Below, piece by piece: positions 1-10,969 of a DNA stretch of 64,000 nt (the first letter of the stretch is position 1; each line of letters opens with the position of its first letter). The notes below the pieces were generated by a model, which ran no database searches, was not told where the DNA came from, and worked only from the letters and a program-made list of their open reading frames with translations. The position numbers and the translations under genes are program-made. This stretch comes from Rebecca billardiae RCC1528. Its lineage: Eukaryota > Haptophyta. Location of the stretch: assembly GCA_965240325.2 (NCBI GenBank), contig OZ251231.1, positions 1,364,001 through 1,428,000 on the forward strand. Direction: 5' to 3'.

Positions 1-1
1 T

Positions 2-115
2 GGCGGCGAGGGTGCGCACCGCGTCGATTGCCGAGGCCTGCAGCCCGGTGATCGCCGCGTCGACGCGCGCGGCGATTTCCCCACGCAGCTCCTCGCGCCA
101 CGTGGCCGCCGCTCG
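2..115 (-). CDS. Possible exon fragment running off the left edge, function unknown
   Basis: On the minus strand the first ~115 bases read openly as a charged, helical stretch (begins around Thr-Trp-Arg-Glu-Glu and ends at Leu-Ala-Ala). It looks more like coding sequence than the overlapping plus-strand frame, which is serine/arginine-rich and featureless. A possible upstream 3' splice site (GCAG) lies near 150-160. No family is recognised and the rest of the gene, if real, is outside the window. The call rests only on amino-acid composition. Confidence 0.25.
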
Positions 116-532
116 CGTGCAGGCAGCTGGGCGCCGCTGCGCGACCCAGGAACCGGCGCGCGTCGCAAGGCACTCCCTTGGACAGGCTCCGCAGTTGACG
201 ACCTCTTTCACCTCGGCACGTGCCTTAAGTAGCTCTCTGATCAAGAGTGCCTTGCGTGCCGGGTAGCTCTCTGATCAGTAGGTTACGACGCGGTGGATTC
301 ATTCTCCTGATGGCTCATTGATGAATACCATTTGTCGTCACGAAGCGGTGGATTCGTTCTCCTGATGGCTCCTTGATGAATACCATTTGTCAGATGGCGA
401 CGATCAGGTAACGAGTGGTAAAGAGTCCGGTCATACGCGACCCGCTTCCTCTGCAATCCCAGCTTTCGGCATACGCGGGTACTACGATACATTATGGCCC
501 GCGGTGAAGATAAATACGATGAGAGTCGTTGC

Positions 533-845
533 GGCGGCGAGGCCATATTTATTTATTACTATGGTCACACATGAACGAGAGGCTACCCACAATTACCCTG
601 CCTGGCGCACTTGGGCGTGGGTTTCGTTGATTCCTCTGTTCACTATTCAAGACGGCGGACGCGCCCTTTTTCGACGCTAATGCACCTGTAAGGGAGTCTC
701 AAAATCGAAACTCGGTCTCCTCCAGCCCTAAAAAATCGCCCCCCGTCCCTTTTTTCTTGATCAAAGATCTTTTTGAAACGTGGTTCGGGCCCGCTGGTGC
801 GGGCTCCACGCTGCGCGCTCCGCCCTGCACCGCGGGCCATATATA
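533..845 (-). repeat. Dispersed repeat family A, copy 1 (inverted)
   Basis: About 310 bp that match, as reverse complement, the copy at 30690-31016 over nearly the whole length. Both contain an AGATCTTTGATCA-type palindromic core, the phrase CCTAACCACGTTTCAAA and an end reading ATGGCCTCGCCGC. A third copy lies at 6919-7172 and a fragment at 27957-28040. It has no coding capacity, so it is probably a short non-autonomous mobile element or an intergenic repeat. Confidence 0.75.
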
Positions 846-1096
846 CGTAAGGTCCCCGTAACTAGTGTGACAGGCTATACGATTGTCTGTCAGTGTCTAC
901 CGGGCTGAGGGGCCGAACTCCCGTTCGTCTCTCAATCTCGATCTGACCATTCTGACCCGGTGTCTGTAGCTGAGTGTCCGCCGTATACCTTTTTCCTAGT
1001 AGCCGCCACTAGCCGTAGAACTCGAATTCACACGCACGGTTCTGAACTCTGATGGCGGGCATGCGCGATAAAGTAGCTACTCATAATCTATAGGCC

Positions 1097-1097
1097 G

Positions 1098-1177
<80 letters not shown>

Positions 1178-1196
1178 CTACAGTATATATATATAA
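1097..1196. repeat. (CA)n/(TA)n microsatellite
   Basis: A run of CA dinucleotides passes into about 75 bp of TA repeats, then a short interruption (GCTACAG) and more TA. It lies in AT-rich intergenic DNA. Confidence 0.95.
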
Positions 1197-1948
1197 GTGT
1201 ATGTCGTTATGTACATCACACGGCTTCGCGCGATGATACATCACAGATCATCAATAAAAGCGCTGCCTTGGCCACACGAACGAGCGGGGCTGAGCCTCAG
1301 GCGGGCAATGCGTGGCTCCACGTGTGTGATACTCTGTCTCTGGGTGCGAAAGCGCGTCGGGCGCGTGGGGGCGAGGCGGCGAGGCCGAGGCGCGTTTCTC
1401 GCTGTCTTTCCAGCTGACCATGCGCGCGCCCGCGCGCGCCACGCCGCACGCCCGCGCAGCTGAACTCTCGGCATGTTCGCGGGAAGTCGCTCGCCCAAGC
1501 CCTCACGCTCGCGCCGTCCATGACCATGGCCGCGCTGTGATGGCTCCGCGTGCGGAGTGCTGACTGACCGTGAGCCTCTCTCTCTCTGGCTGCGCATGAC
1601 GGCGCGGCAAGCAGCGCGCGCAGATCTGCGGGCGACGAGGCTGGGCGCCAGTCCTCGCAGTACGAGGCCGAGCGCGGACACTTCTGTTTTGCTCGCGACG
1701 AGGCTGGGCTTAGATCTGCGAGCGGCGAGTCCGCGACGATGGCGAGGTGGCATATGCTACGGGCGACGCCGCGCTCCTCTCTCGCCCGTGCTCGCAGTCG
1801 CCCTCGCGCTCCAGGCCGTCGGCCGACAGCACCCGCGGCGGCGCCGACGCGCACAGCGGCCCTCGCACTGCATCGATCGACGCGGCGGCGAGGCTGACAG
1901 ACAAAGGTCGCAATCCAGGGTGTCACGTGCCGTGGGGAGACTCTCCTT
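1197..1948. other. Intergenic, no gene supported
   Basis: GC-rich DNA open in several frames on both strands, with arginine/alanine/serine-rich translations and no recognisable domain. A short phrase (GCTCGCGACGAGGCTGGGC and variants) recurs near 1640 and 1690. Nothing here supports a gene call. Confidence 0.5.
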
Positions 1949-2365
1949 GTGCCCGCATTCGAGGGGAAAACGCCGAGGGCGTGCAAGGAGCGGCTGCTGC
2001 GGCTGCGGGAGGTCGTAGACAGGCTCGAGCCGCGGCTGCTCGCGACGCTCTTTCCCGCCGCCGACGCCGACGAGCTGCCGAGCTCATTCATCCGACGCTG
2101 CGCCGATCCCGCCGAGCGCGCGAGGCTGTGCGAGGCTGAGACGGGCGAGCTGCCGAGCGCGATCTCTGCGCTGCGCGCGGCCACAGCAGGGCTGCCCGAA
2201 GCGCACCGGGCGGAGGCGCTGCAGCTGCTGCGCGTCGAGTTCGACCGACACGGCGCAGCCCCCCGAGGCCGTCGATCGCGTCGATTACTCGCGCCCGCGC
2301 CGGCCGCGCCTCCTGCACGGCGACGCGCCGGGCGCGCGCATCGTCGTGATTCGCTCATTCGGTGA
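1949..2365 (+). CDS. Possible hypothetical exon, helical and charged
   Basis: This frame gives about 138 residues with a regular leucine/arginine/glutamate pattern in its first ~95 residues (for example REVVDRLEPRLLATLF, then ERARLCEAETGELPS), suggesting an amphipathic helical protein. The tail is low-complexity Ala/Pro/Arg. The frame opens at GTG, not ATG, so if real it is an internal or terminal exon of a gene whose start lies in the GC-rich DNA upstream. No family is recognised. It could equally be a decayed gene. Confidence 0.3.
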   Translation: MPAFEGKTPRACKERLLRLREVVDRLEPRLLATLFPAADADELPSSFIRRCADPAERARLCEAETGELPSAISALRAATAGLPEAHRAEALQLLRVEFDRHGAAPRGRRSRRLLAPAPAAPPARRRAGRAHRRDSLIR

Positions 2366-3224
2366 AGAACGCGACAACTACTAGCTAGGGCCGTGCGCTC
2401 TCAACTTCGTTGTTTACTACCCGAAGATCGGCGTAGCCGATCATATATATATCTATATATATATATAACCATATATATAGCTAACTACAGTAGACAGTAT
2501 TATTACCCGAGCGGTACTAGATAGAGGGGTCAGAGCCCCACTGTGGGGTGTGTGGCCCAAAACCCAACTTATTTCTGTCGCCTTGCTGATTGAGATGAGG
2601 CTCTCAAACTTCGGGTCTTCGGGATGTCAATATTCGCCTGAAATGACCTGGGGGACTCAAGCTGACGATTTTTGCGAAAAAAGGTCACATACTGGAGATA
2701 TACGACCTCAATCTCGACGCGATCTCGGCAACATTCGTATAGGGGAGATACACGGTCTCCATCAAGGTGATCTCGCTATTTGCACCAGAATCGCACCGGC
2801 TAGATCACATTTTGGCAGCCTGAAATTGGCACAGGCGGATTCAATGGCGGGATTCTACACCCTGGAATTATAAGCCTTAACGCCTACTAACTAGTTAGTT
2901 CGTCCAAGTAGGCAAGTACCGATACCCGTGTGATAGTGCATGCTAAGAGATTTCGGGAGATTGTGGCACCCGGGAGTGTAACGGTCGGAGCCCTGACCCC
3001 TCTACCCGAGCGGCGCGGCTGCTTGCCAATGCTTATGCCGCGAGTGAGACTGAGACTGTCGCGGCTGAGTCGACCGTAGTCCGATGTTGTTCACTAGAAA
3101 TAGAATCACTAGTTACCCTCGGAACTCGAGTGCAGATCGGCGTAGCCGCGATCATCATATTGTCACGGTCCTCTCATCATCACGTAACATCATCAGTATA
3201 GCAGATAGAGCTGCGCCGAATAAG
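2366..3224. other. Intergenic, no gene seen
   Basis: AT-richer spacer with TA-repeat patches (about 2440-2485). A short palindromic phrase (GATCGGCGTAGCCGATC, 2424-2440) recurs slightly altered near 3133. I see no gene in it. Confidence 0.6.
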
Positions 3225-4769
3225 TTATTTACGCGCCCGAAACTCGATCTGACCCAGAGTAACCACAGGGAGTAGACTCTCTGGGGGTGCAGACACTGCG
3301 ACTGCCACTGATGGATCCCAAGGCTGATGATGTTGAGCCGCCTGCGACGCTGGCATTAAGCCCGAGCCCGAGGAGACGATGAATTCTTCGCCCACAGCCA
3401 CGACAATGGGAAGCATTGGAGATACAGTCGGCTCGACTTGTAGCTCGGCCATCGTTGCATTGACAGGCTGCCGGCCAATGCTGGTGATTGCACGCGCAGC
3501 ACGTATCGGTCCATCGGCATCGCAGTGCCGTGCGCGGGGGCGCTTGCTGGGCCCGATCTGGGTGGGCATCATTGAGGCAGAGCATTTGGCCATGTGAACG
3601 CTCTTGTTGCCATGCGACAGCGAAAGCATGCCTGGGAGCTTGTGCAATGTGCACCGGCTGCCGCGCGCATCACCCGGCATGCCAAATGATGGCTTCTTTG
3701 TGCAGCCAGCCTCATCGCACCTGCGGCTCACCACGTCGACCATGCCGGCCAGCTTGTGCGCTGCGCACCGGCTGCGGCGCGCATCACCCGGCATGCCAAA
3801 TGATGGCGTCTTTGTGCAGCCAGCCTCATCGCACCTGCGGCTCACCACGTCGATCATGCCAGCCAGCTTGTGCGCGGCGCACCGGCTGCCGCGCGCAGCA
3901 CCCGGCATGCCAAAGAATGGCTGCGTCACACAGCCAGCCTCATCACATTTGCGGTTCACCACGTTGACCATGCCGGCCAGCTTGTGCGCTGCGCACCGGC
4001 TGCCGCGCTCATCACCCGGCATGCCAAAGTGTGGCTGCTTCACACAGCCAGCCTCATCGCACCTGCGGCTCACCACGTCGATCATGCCAGCCAGCTTGTG
4101 CGCGGCGCACCGGCTGCCGCGCGCAGCACCCGGCATGCCAAAGAATGGCTGCGTCACACAGCCAGCCTCATCACATTTGCGGTTCACCACGTTGACCATG
4201 CCGGCCAGCTTGTGCGCTGCGCACCGGCTGCCGCGCTCATCACCCGGCATGCCAAAGTGTGGCTGCTTCACACAGCCAGCCTCATCGCACCTGCGGCTCA
4301 CCACGTCGATCATGCCAGCCAGCTTGTGCGCGGCGCACCGGCTGCCGCGCGCAGCACCCGGCATGCCAAAGAATGGCTGCGTCACACAGCCAGCCTCATC
4401 ACATTTGCGGTTCACCACGTTGACCATGCCGGCCAGCTTGTGCGCTGCACACCGGCTGCCGCGCTCATCACCCGGCATGCCAAAGTGTGGCTGCTTCACA
4501 CAGCCAGCCTCATCGCACCTGCGGCTCACCACGTCGATCATGCCAGCCAGCTTGTGCGCGGCGCACCGGCTGGCACGCGCATCACCCGGCATGCCAAATG
4601 ATGGCTTCTTCGTGCAGCCAGCATCATCGCACCTGCGGTTCACCACGTTGACCATGCCGGCCAGCTTGTGCAATGTGCACCGGCTGGCACGCGCATCACC
4701 CGGCATGCCGAATGATGGCGTCTTTGTGCAGCCAGCCTCATCGCACCTGCGGTTCACCACATTGACCAT
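3225..4769 (-). CDS. EsV-1-7 cysteine-rich repeat protein (paralog 1, ten repeats)
   Basis: A 514-residue frame with ten tandem 38-residue units, each fitting C-x4-C-x16-C-x2-H-x12, the EsV-1-7 repeat first named from an Ectocarpus virus protein and present in the brown-algal developmental regulator IMM. The Cys3His spacing suggests metal binding; the molecular function of the family is not established. Units carry the constant phrases CDEAGC, FGMPG and AHKLAG. After the repeats comes a ~110-residue non-repetitive tail (phrases VSP.LPIVVAV and GQIEFR) shared with the gene at 8789-10039, so the two are duplicates. The ATG at 4769 lies at the start of the first full unit. Just upstream a further HKLAG reads in another frame because one extra base sits before that ATG, so the 5' end may be truncated or have an unplaced exon. 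A nuclear or regulatory role is only an analogy. Confidence 0.8.
   Translation of the reverse strand: MVNVVNRRCDEAGCTKTPSFGMPGDARASRCTLHKLAGMVNVVNRRCDDAGCTKKPSFGMPGDARASRCAAHKLAGMIDVVSRRCDEAGCVKQPHFGMPGDERGSRCAAHKLAGMVNVVNRKCDEAGCVTQPFFGMPGAARGSRCAAHKLAGMIDVVSRRCDEAGCVKQPHFGMPGDERGSRCAAHKLAGMVNVVNRKCDEAGCVTQPFFGMPGAARGSRCAAHKLAGMIDVVSRRCDEAGCVKQPHFGMPGDERGSRCAAHKLAGMVNVVNRKCDEAGCVTQPFFGMPGAARGSRCAAHKLAGMIDVVSRRCDEAGCTKTPSFGMPGDARRSRCAAHKLAGMVDVVSRRCDEAGCTKKPSFGMPGDARGSRCTLHKLPGMLSLSHGNKSVHMAKCSASMMPTQIGPSKRPRARHCDADGPIRAARAITSIGRQPVNATMAELQVEPTVSPMLPIVVAVGEEFIVSSGSGLMPASQAAQHHQPWDPSVAVAVSAPPESLLPVVTLGQIEFRARK
3629..4769 (-). repeat. Ten 114-bp tandem repeats with a 228-bp higher-order unit
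   Basis: The coding repeat of the EsV-1-7 gene. Units 3-8 form three copies of a two-unit 228-bp block (about 3853-4080, 4081-4308 and 4309-4536) that differ by only about one base. Units 1, 2, 9 and 10 are more diverged. This points to recent expansion by unequal exchange or slippage. Confidence 0.9.
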
Positions 4770-5197
4770 CGCCGGCCAGCTTGTGCTTCATGACGCGCAC
4801 TCGGCAAGCAGAGGCCAAGTCCGGACGCGAAGCTTCCGGAGTGGGCTCGCAAGTGCATCCAGACGTGCCGCACGATGTCGTCGCGAGGACGTGGTCTCAT
4901 CAGCAGCCGGTCAGGCTGCCTGGTCGCGCTGGTCTTGGGTGCGCGCGCGGAACCCGCCGCACGTCCCAGCGCACGCGCACATTCGGCACGCGCGCGTGAC
5001 TCACCACACCCGCCGCGGCCCCGCGCACTGATCTGCACGCGCTGCGCGCAGCCGCGTGGCTCGCAGTCGCAGCGGACGCGGCGCGCATGGGGCGCGTGCA
5101 TTCGCCCCGCGTGGCTCGCGTAGCCAGCGCGGTGCGAGGCGAGCGACCAGTGTGGCACACTGCACGCGCGCGGAGCGAGCGGAGCCGCCTCGCGCGC
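4770..5197. other. Intergenic between divergent genes
   Basis: Spacer between the minus-strand EsV-1-7 gene and the plus-strand DnaJ gene. The last ~110 bases (5087-5197) are open in frame with DnaJ and could encode a basic N-terminal extension starting at the ATG at 5087. Confidence 0.5.
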
Positions 5198-6529
5198 ATG
5201 GCCGCCGACTATTACTCGACACTCGGCGTGGGGCGCAGCGCGGATGCGAAGGAGCTCAAGTCCGCATACCGAAAGCTCGCGCGGCAGTTCCACCCGGACG
5301 TGAACCCTTCGGACACGGCCAAGGAGAAGTTCCAGGAGATCAACCAGGCGTACGAGGTGCTCTCCAACCCGGAGATGCGCGCGCGGTATGATCAGTTCGG
5401 CGAGGCGGGCGTGAAGGGCGGCGCGGGCATGGGCGGTCCGGGCGGTCCGGGCGTCGAGTTCGACCTGGGCGACATCTTCGAGTCGTTCTTCGGTGGCGGC
5501 GGGGGCATGGGCGGCATGGGCGGGCCTGGCGGCCGCCGGCGACCGCGGGGCCCTCCGCAGGGTGCGCGCCCGCGCGCGCGCGCCCGCCGAGCACGCCCAG
5601 CCCGCAGCGCGCGCGCGCTCTCGAGGTGTCGCCGCTGAGCGCTCCGAGCGCCGCGCTCGCGCCTCGCGCCGCGCAGGCGAGGACCTGCGATTCGACCTGG
5701 AGATCGACTTTAAGACGGCGGTCTTCGGCGGGGAGCGCTCCATCCGCATCAACCACCTCGAGACGTGCGACACGTGCTCGGGCTCGGGCATCAAGCCGGG
5801 CGCGAGCGTGACGACGTGCAACACGTGCGGCGGCTCGGGCGTGACGGTGCAGGTTGTGTCGACCATCCTCGGCCGCATGCAGCAGCAGAGCACGTGCCCG
5901 GCATGCGGCGGCACGGGGCAGGAGGTCGAGGCGTACTGCGGCTCGTGCGACGGGCGCGGCGTCGTGAACAAGGCGAAGACGCTCAAGGTGAACATCCCCA
6001 AGGGCGTCGACTCGGGCCAGCGGCTGCGCGTGCGGAACGAGGGCAACGCCGCGCCCAAGGGCGGGCAGTCGGGCGACCTCTACGTGTTCATCACCGTGCA
6101 GGAGGACAAGCAGTTCCGGCGCGAGGGCGTGGACATCTACACGGAGCTCACCGTCTCGTACATCGACGCGATCCTCGGCCGGCGCGTCAAGACGCCGACG
6201 ATCGACGGCGAGGTCGAGGTCGACCTGCCGGCGGGCACGCAGCCGGGCACCACGCTGCGCATCGAGGGCAAGGGCGTGCCCAAGCTCAACTCGCCGGACG
6301 TGCGCGGGAACCAGTACATCAAGGTGATCGTCGAGATCCCGAAGAAGCTCTCGAAGCAGGTGCGCGCCCGCGCGCGCGTCCCGGCTCGTCTCCGTGCCCA
6401 CCCGCCGCCGTGCCTCACGCGCGAGGCCCCATTGCCCCTTCCGCGCGCTCCGCCCGCGCGGACGATCGCCCGCAGGAGCGCGAAGCCGTGCTCAAGCTCG
6501 ACGAGCTCGCAAAAAGCGCCGCCAGGTGA
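5198..6529 (+). CDS. dnaJ: DnaJ/HSP40 co-chaperone, type I (three exons)
   Basis: A type I J-protein that stimulates the ATPase of an HSP70 partner. Exons are 5198-5561, 5677-6359 and 6476-6529; introns are GT-AG, 115 and 116 bp, and both begin GTGCG. The join gives 366 residues. The J domain spans residues ~4-70 with the HPD motif, followed by a Gly-rich segment. Four zinc-binding CxxCxGxG-type motifs follow ([32 protein letters not shown]), then the substrate-binding beta domains (GDLYVFI, RRxGxDIY). The start YYSTLGV and the overall pattern are closest to cyanobacterial/plastid DnaJ. An in-frame ATG at 5087 would add 37 basic residues that could be an organelle-targeting leader, so the compartment is uncertain. 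The C-terminus (DELAKSAAR) is short for the family and one more 3' exon is possible, because AGGTGATC at the stop resembles a splice donor. Confidence 0.93.
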
Positions 6530-6918
6530 TCGGCTCGTGCTCACGCGCACCCATAGGGGCAGCGGCGTCCGGTGGAGGACCGGTAGTAGCGCGCCCTGTG
6601 GCGTGCCGCATTGCACTCCCGAGCGTCCCTCCGGGCACTAAAGCTCCTCGGCCGCGCACCAGCCGGGCCGCTCACCGTGACTCTGCCTGCCTCATGGCCT
6701 CGCCGCTCGCGTACGCGTGTGAGGACACCGGTCGTCCGGCTCGGGTGCTGGCGCCGATTCGACGCGCCGATTCGACACTAGAGCGGCACCTGCGAGTGCC
6801 GACGCAGCGCACCACTTTACGGATTGCATTCATGCGCACTGTGATGAAAGTAATCATTGAGAATGCACGCTTATTGCACGCGCACTCGGCGCACTACAGT
6901 ATAACTATAAGTTATATC

Positions 6919-7172
6919 ATATATGGCCCCGCCGCGGTGCAGGGCGGTGAGGGCGGAGCGCGCAGCGTGGAGGCTCACTGGAGCCCGCAGTGCGGGCCCT
7001 AACCACGTTTCAAAATAAGATCTTTGATCAAGCAGAAAAAAGGCGGACGGGGTGACGATTTTCAGGGCTGGAGGAGATGAAGGAGTTTCGAATTTTGAGA
7101 CCGCCTAGTTTTGACACTTTTAAATTCCCCTTTATAACGGGCTCCGGGTGATCAGACTGGCGGCCGAAGCCT
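6919..7172 (+). repeat. Dispersed repeat family A, copy 3
   Basis: Starts at TATATGGCC...GCGGTGCAGGGCGG and matches the copies at 30690 and (inverted) 533-845 through the CCTAACCACGTTTCAAA and AGATCTTTGATCA region. It then continues into TTAAATTCCCCTTTATAACGGGCTCC...GATCAGACTGGCGGCCG, which reappears inverted at 27957-28040. Confidence 0.7.
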
Positions 7173-7434
7173 CTGACAGCCCTACCCTGGCCAGCCCCCA
7201 ACCAACCACCACCCTCACCCAACCTCAAACCACTGACCGAGACACCTATTGCCTTGACACCACTCCACTGACTCGCCGATAACGGATAAAAGGACGCGCC
7301 GCCCACAAGTTCATATAAGTAAATAAGCGTGCCGGAGACGGAGTCGTGACGGTCAGTGACGCCCGTCCGTCCACTCACTCCACTGCAGACTCACTGCTGC
7401 TGAGTGGCCACCGGCTTTCGCTCACGCTCAGCCG

Positions 7435-8788
<1,354 letters not shown>

Positions 8789-10039
8789 CTACATTCCGGG
8801 CAGTCTTCGAAACTCAATCTGACCCACAGTACCCACAGGGAGCTCTGGCAGCCGCGGGAGTACCGGTGACACTGGATCCCGAGGCTGTTGGTGAGCCACC
8901 GACGACCGCAGCACCGAGCCCGAGCGCGAGGAGACGATGAATTCTTCGTCCACGGCCACGACAATGGGAAGCACTGGAGACACAGTCGGCTCGAGTTGGA
9001 GCTCGGCCGTTGTGGCATCGGCAGGCAGCCTTCCAATGCTCGTCCTTGCACGCGCAGCACGTGTAGGTCCATCGACATCGCAATGCTGAACAGAGGGGCG
9101 CTTGCTGCGGTGCTTGACATCGACCATGCCAGCCAGCTTGTGCGCTCCACACCGGCTGCCGCGCGCATCACCCGGCATGCCAAAGACTGGCACCGTTGTG
9201 CAGCCAGCCTCATCGCACATGCGGTTCTTCACGTCGACCATGCCGGCCAGCTTGTGCGCTGCGCACCGGCTGCCGCGCGCATGACCCGGCATGCCAAATG
9301 ACGGGTTCTTTGTGCAGCCAGCCTCATCGCACTTGCGGTGCCTGACATCGACCATGCCGGCCAGCTTGTGCGCTGCGCACCGGCTGCCGCGCGCATCATC
9401 TGGCATGCCAAATGATGGCTCCTTTGTGCAGCCAGCCTCATCGCACCTGCAGCTCTTCACATTGACCATGCCGGCCAGCTTGTGCGCTGCACACCGGCTG
9501 CCGCGCGCATCACCCGGCATGCCAAAGACTGGCTTCTTTGTGCAGCCAGCCTCATCGCACCTGCGGCTCTTCACATTGACCATGCCGGCCAGCTTGTGTG
9601 CGGCGCACCGGCTGCCACGCGCATCACCCGGCATGCCAAAGGCTGGCTGCGTCACGCAGCCAGCCTCATCGCACCTGTGGTTCACCACGTCGACCATGCC
9701 GGCCAGCTTGTGCGCTGCGCACCGGCTGCCGCGCGCATCATCTGGCATGCCAAATGATGGCGTCTTTGTGCAGCCAGCCTCATCGCACCTGCAGCTCTTC
9801 ACATTGACCATGCCGGCCAGCTTGTGTGCGGCGCACCGGCTGCCACGCGCATCACCCGGCATGCCAAAGGCTGGCTGCGTCACGCAGCCAGCCTCATCGC
9901 ACCTGTGGTTCACCACGTCGACCATGCCGGCCAGCTTGTGCGCTGCGCACCGGCTGCCGCGCGCATGACCCGGCATGCCAAATGATGGCCTCCTTGTGCA
10001 GCCAGCCTCATCGCACCTGCGTTTCCCCACGTCGACCAT
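8789..10039 (-). CDS. EsV-1-7 cysteine-rich repeat protein (paralog 2, eight repeats)
   Basis: Second member of the EsV-1-7 pair. From the first ATG (10039) there are eight full 38-residue units of C-x4-C-x16-C-x2-H-x12 (9127-10039), then a non-repetitive tail similar to that of the gene at 3225-4769, including VSPVLPIVVAV, EEFIVSS and GQIEFR. Upstream of the ATG the frame stays open to about 10159 without another ATG and still contains Cys-rich sequence (for example SSCGSRCGAHKLAG, a half unit). A spliced 5' exon or a decayed first unit is therefore likely. Units here are individually diverged, unlike the near-identical blocks of paralog 1. The two genes share orientation and part of their 3' flank, as expected of a segmental duplication. 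Confidence 0.8.
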   Translation of the reverse strand: MVDVGKRRCDEAGCTRRPSFGMPGHARGSRCAAHKLAGMVDVVNHRCDEAGCVTQPAFGMPGDARGSRCAAHKLAGMVNVKSCRCDEAGCTKTPSFGMPDDARGSRCAAHKLAGMVDVVNHRCDEAGCVTQPAFGMPGDARGSRCAAHKLAGMVNVKSRRCDEAGCTKKPVFGMPGDARGSRCAAHKLAGMVNVKSCRCDEAGCTKEPSFGMPDDARGSRCAAHKLAGMVDVRHRKCDEAGCTKNPSFGMPGHARGSRCAAHKLAGMVDVKNRMCDEAGCTTVPVFGMPGDARGSRCGAHKLAGMVDVKHRSKRPSVQHCDVDGPTRAARARTSIGRLPADATTAELQLEPTVSPVLPIVVAVDEEFIVSSRSGSVLRSSVAHQQPRDPVSPVLPRLPELPVGTVGQIEFRRLPGM

Positions 10040-10160
10040 GCCGGCCAGCTTGTGCGCTCCACACCGGCTACCACAACTCGACACGGTGGGCGCTGCTGGG
10101 CACTTGGCTGGGCAGCCGTGCCCGTGTGGGCACGTTGAGCAAACGTGGTCAGGAGCAAAC

Positions 10161-10340
10161 TACAGTTTACTATGTTTTAACGTGCACACTACAGTTTACT
10201 ATGTTTTAACGTGCACACTTGGTTAAGGCGTGATTGACGCCATCCAACACTGCACAAAGACACCGCCACAAACAGACCGGCGCAGGCAGCAGGTGAGGGG
10301 CGCGTTGCCGCACCTCATCGAGGCGGCCATTGCAGCAAGC
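10161..10340 (+). repeat. Dispersed repeat family B, copy 1
   Basis: Begins with TACAGTTTACTATGTTTTAA, itself present twice in tandem, and continues through CCAACACTGCACAAAGACAC to GGCGGCCATTGCAGCAAGC. Related copies start at 12297 and 28071. No coding potential is seen. Confidence 0.8.
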
Positions 10341-10969
10341 TGCCGCCCCGCGCTCGGAGGCACGCGCTCGGGAGCGCGCTCTGACACCACACGGGGAGGG
10401 TGCTGCACCTGGATGTTGTATCCCAGCCACCTCGAGAGTGCAGCCGCGCCAAACACCTGCCTGCGCTGTGAGCGACGCCACGTCGACTGATCGAGCCCCA
10501 GCCGAAGGGAAGAACTGGAAGATGAAGGGTGGGCAGGTCCACATGCCCGGCGTAAACTGCGCGCTGCTCGCCTGCGGAGGCAAGCAGCGCACCCCCGCCG
10601 CCTTCGCAGCAGCGGGGGCGGGGGAAAGCGGCCCCTCTCGGCTGCCGCCAGCCCCTGTCTGCCCACCTACCCCGGTTGTGGCACAGAGCCTTAGCAAAGG
10701 GACACCCGTTGACCGGTTGACAGGAGCGCTCACGAACGCGACCGGTCCCCTGTCCCCAAGGATGTCCCCTGATCAAGTCTGGACAGTGATGTCACGGACT
10801 AAAAAAAATGCGCGCGAACACTCGGAGCAGCGTCACTTTCGTCATCCATTGTTCGAACGTCTGGACCCGTCTCCGTCGTCGTCACAAACGGCCTGTCGCC
10901 TGACCACATTGCAGACATCCGGCCGTCTCCGCGCTGCGCCGCAACGACACATTCCCCGCAACGACTGCC
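10341..10969. other. Intergenic upstream of the ARF gene
   Basis: GC-rich spacer with open frames on both strands but no recognisable protein. The 160 bp before the ARF start codon are the likely promoter and leader. Confidence 0.5.

Noticed and set aside
3629-4769. Regularly spaced repeats resembling a CRISPR array
   Set aside because: The 114-bp units are contiguous and coding, without unique spacers, and the genome is eukaryotic.
3604-5031. Plus-strand repeat frame opposite the first EsV-1-7 gene
   Set aside because: It is the complement of the 114-bp units; only the minus strand gives the exact C-x4-C-x16-C-x2-H-x12 pattern in every unit.
5087-5197. DnaJ start at 5087 instead of 5198
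   Set aside because: Kept only as an alternative: the 37 extra residues could be a targeting leader, but [10 protein letters not shown] at 5198 is the usual family start.
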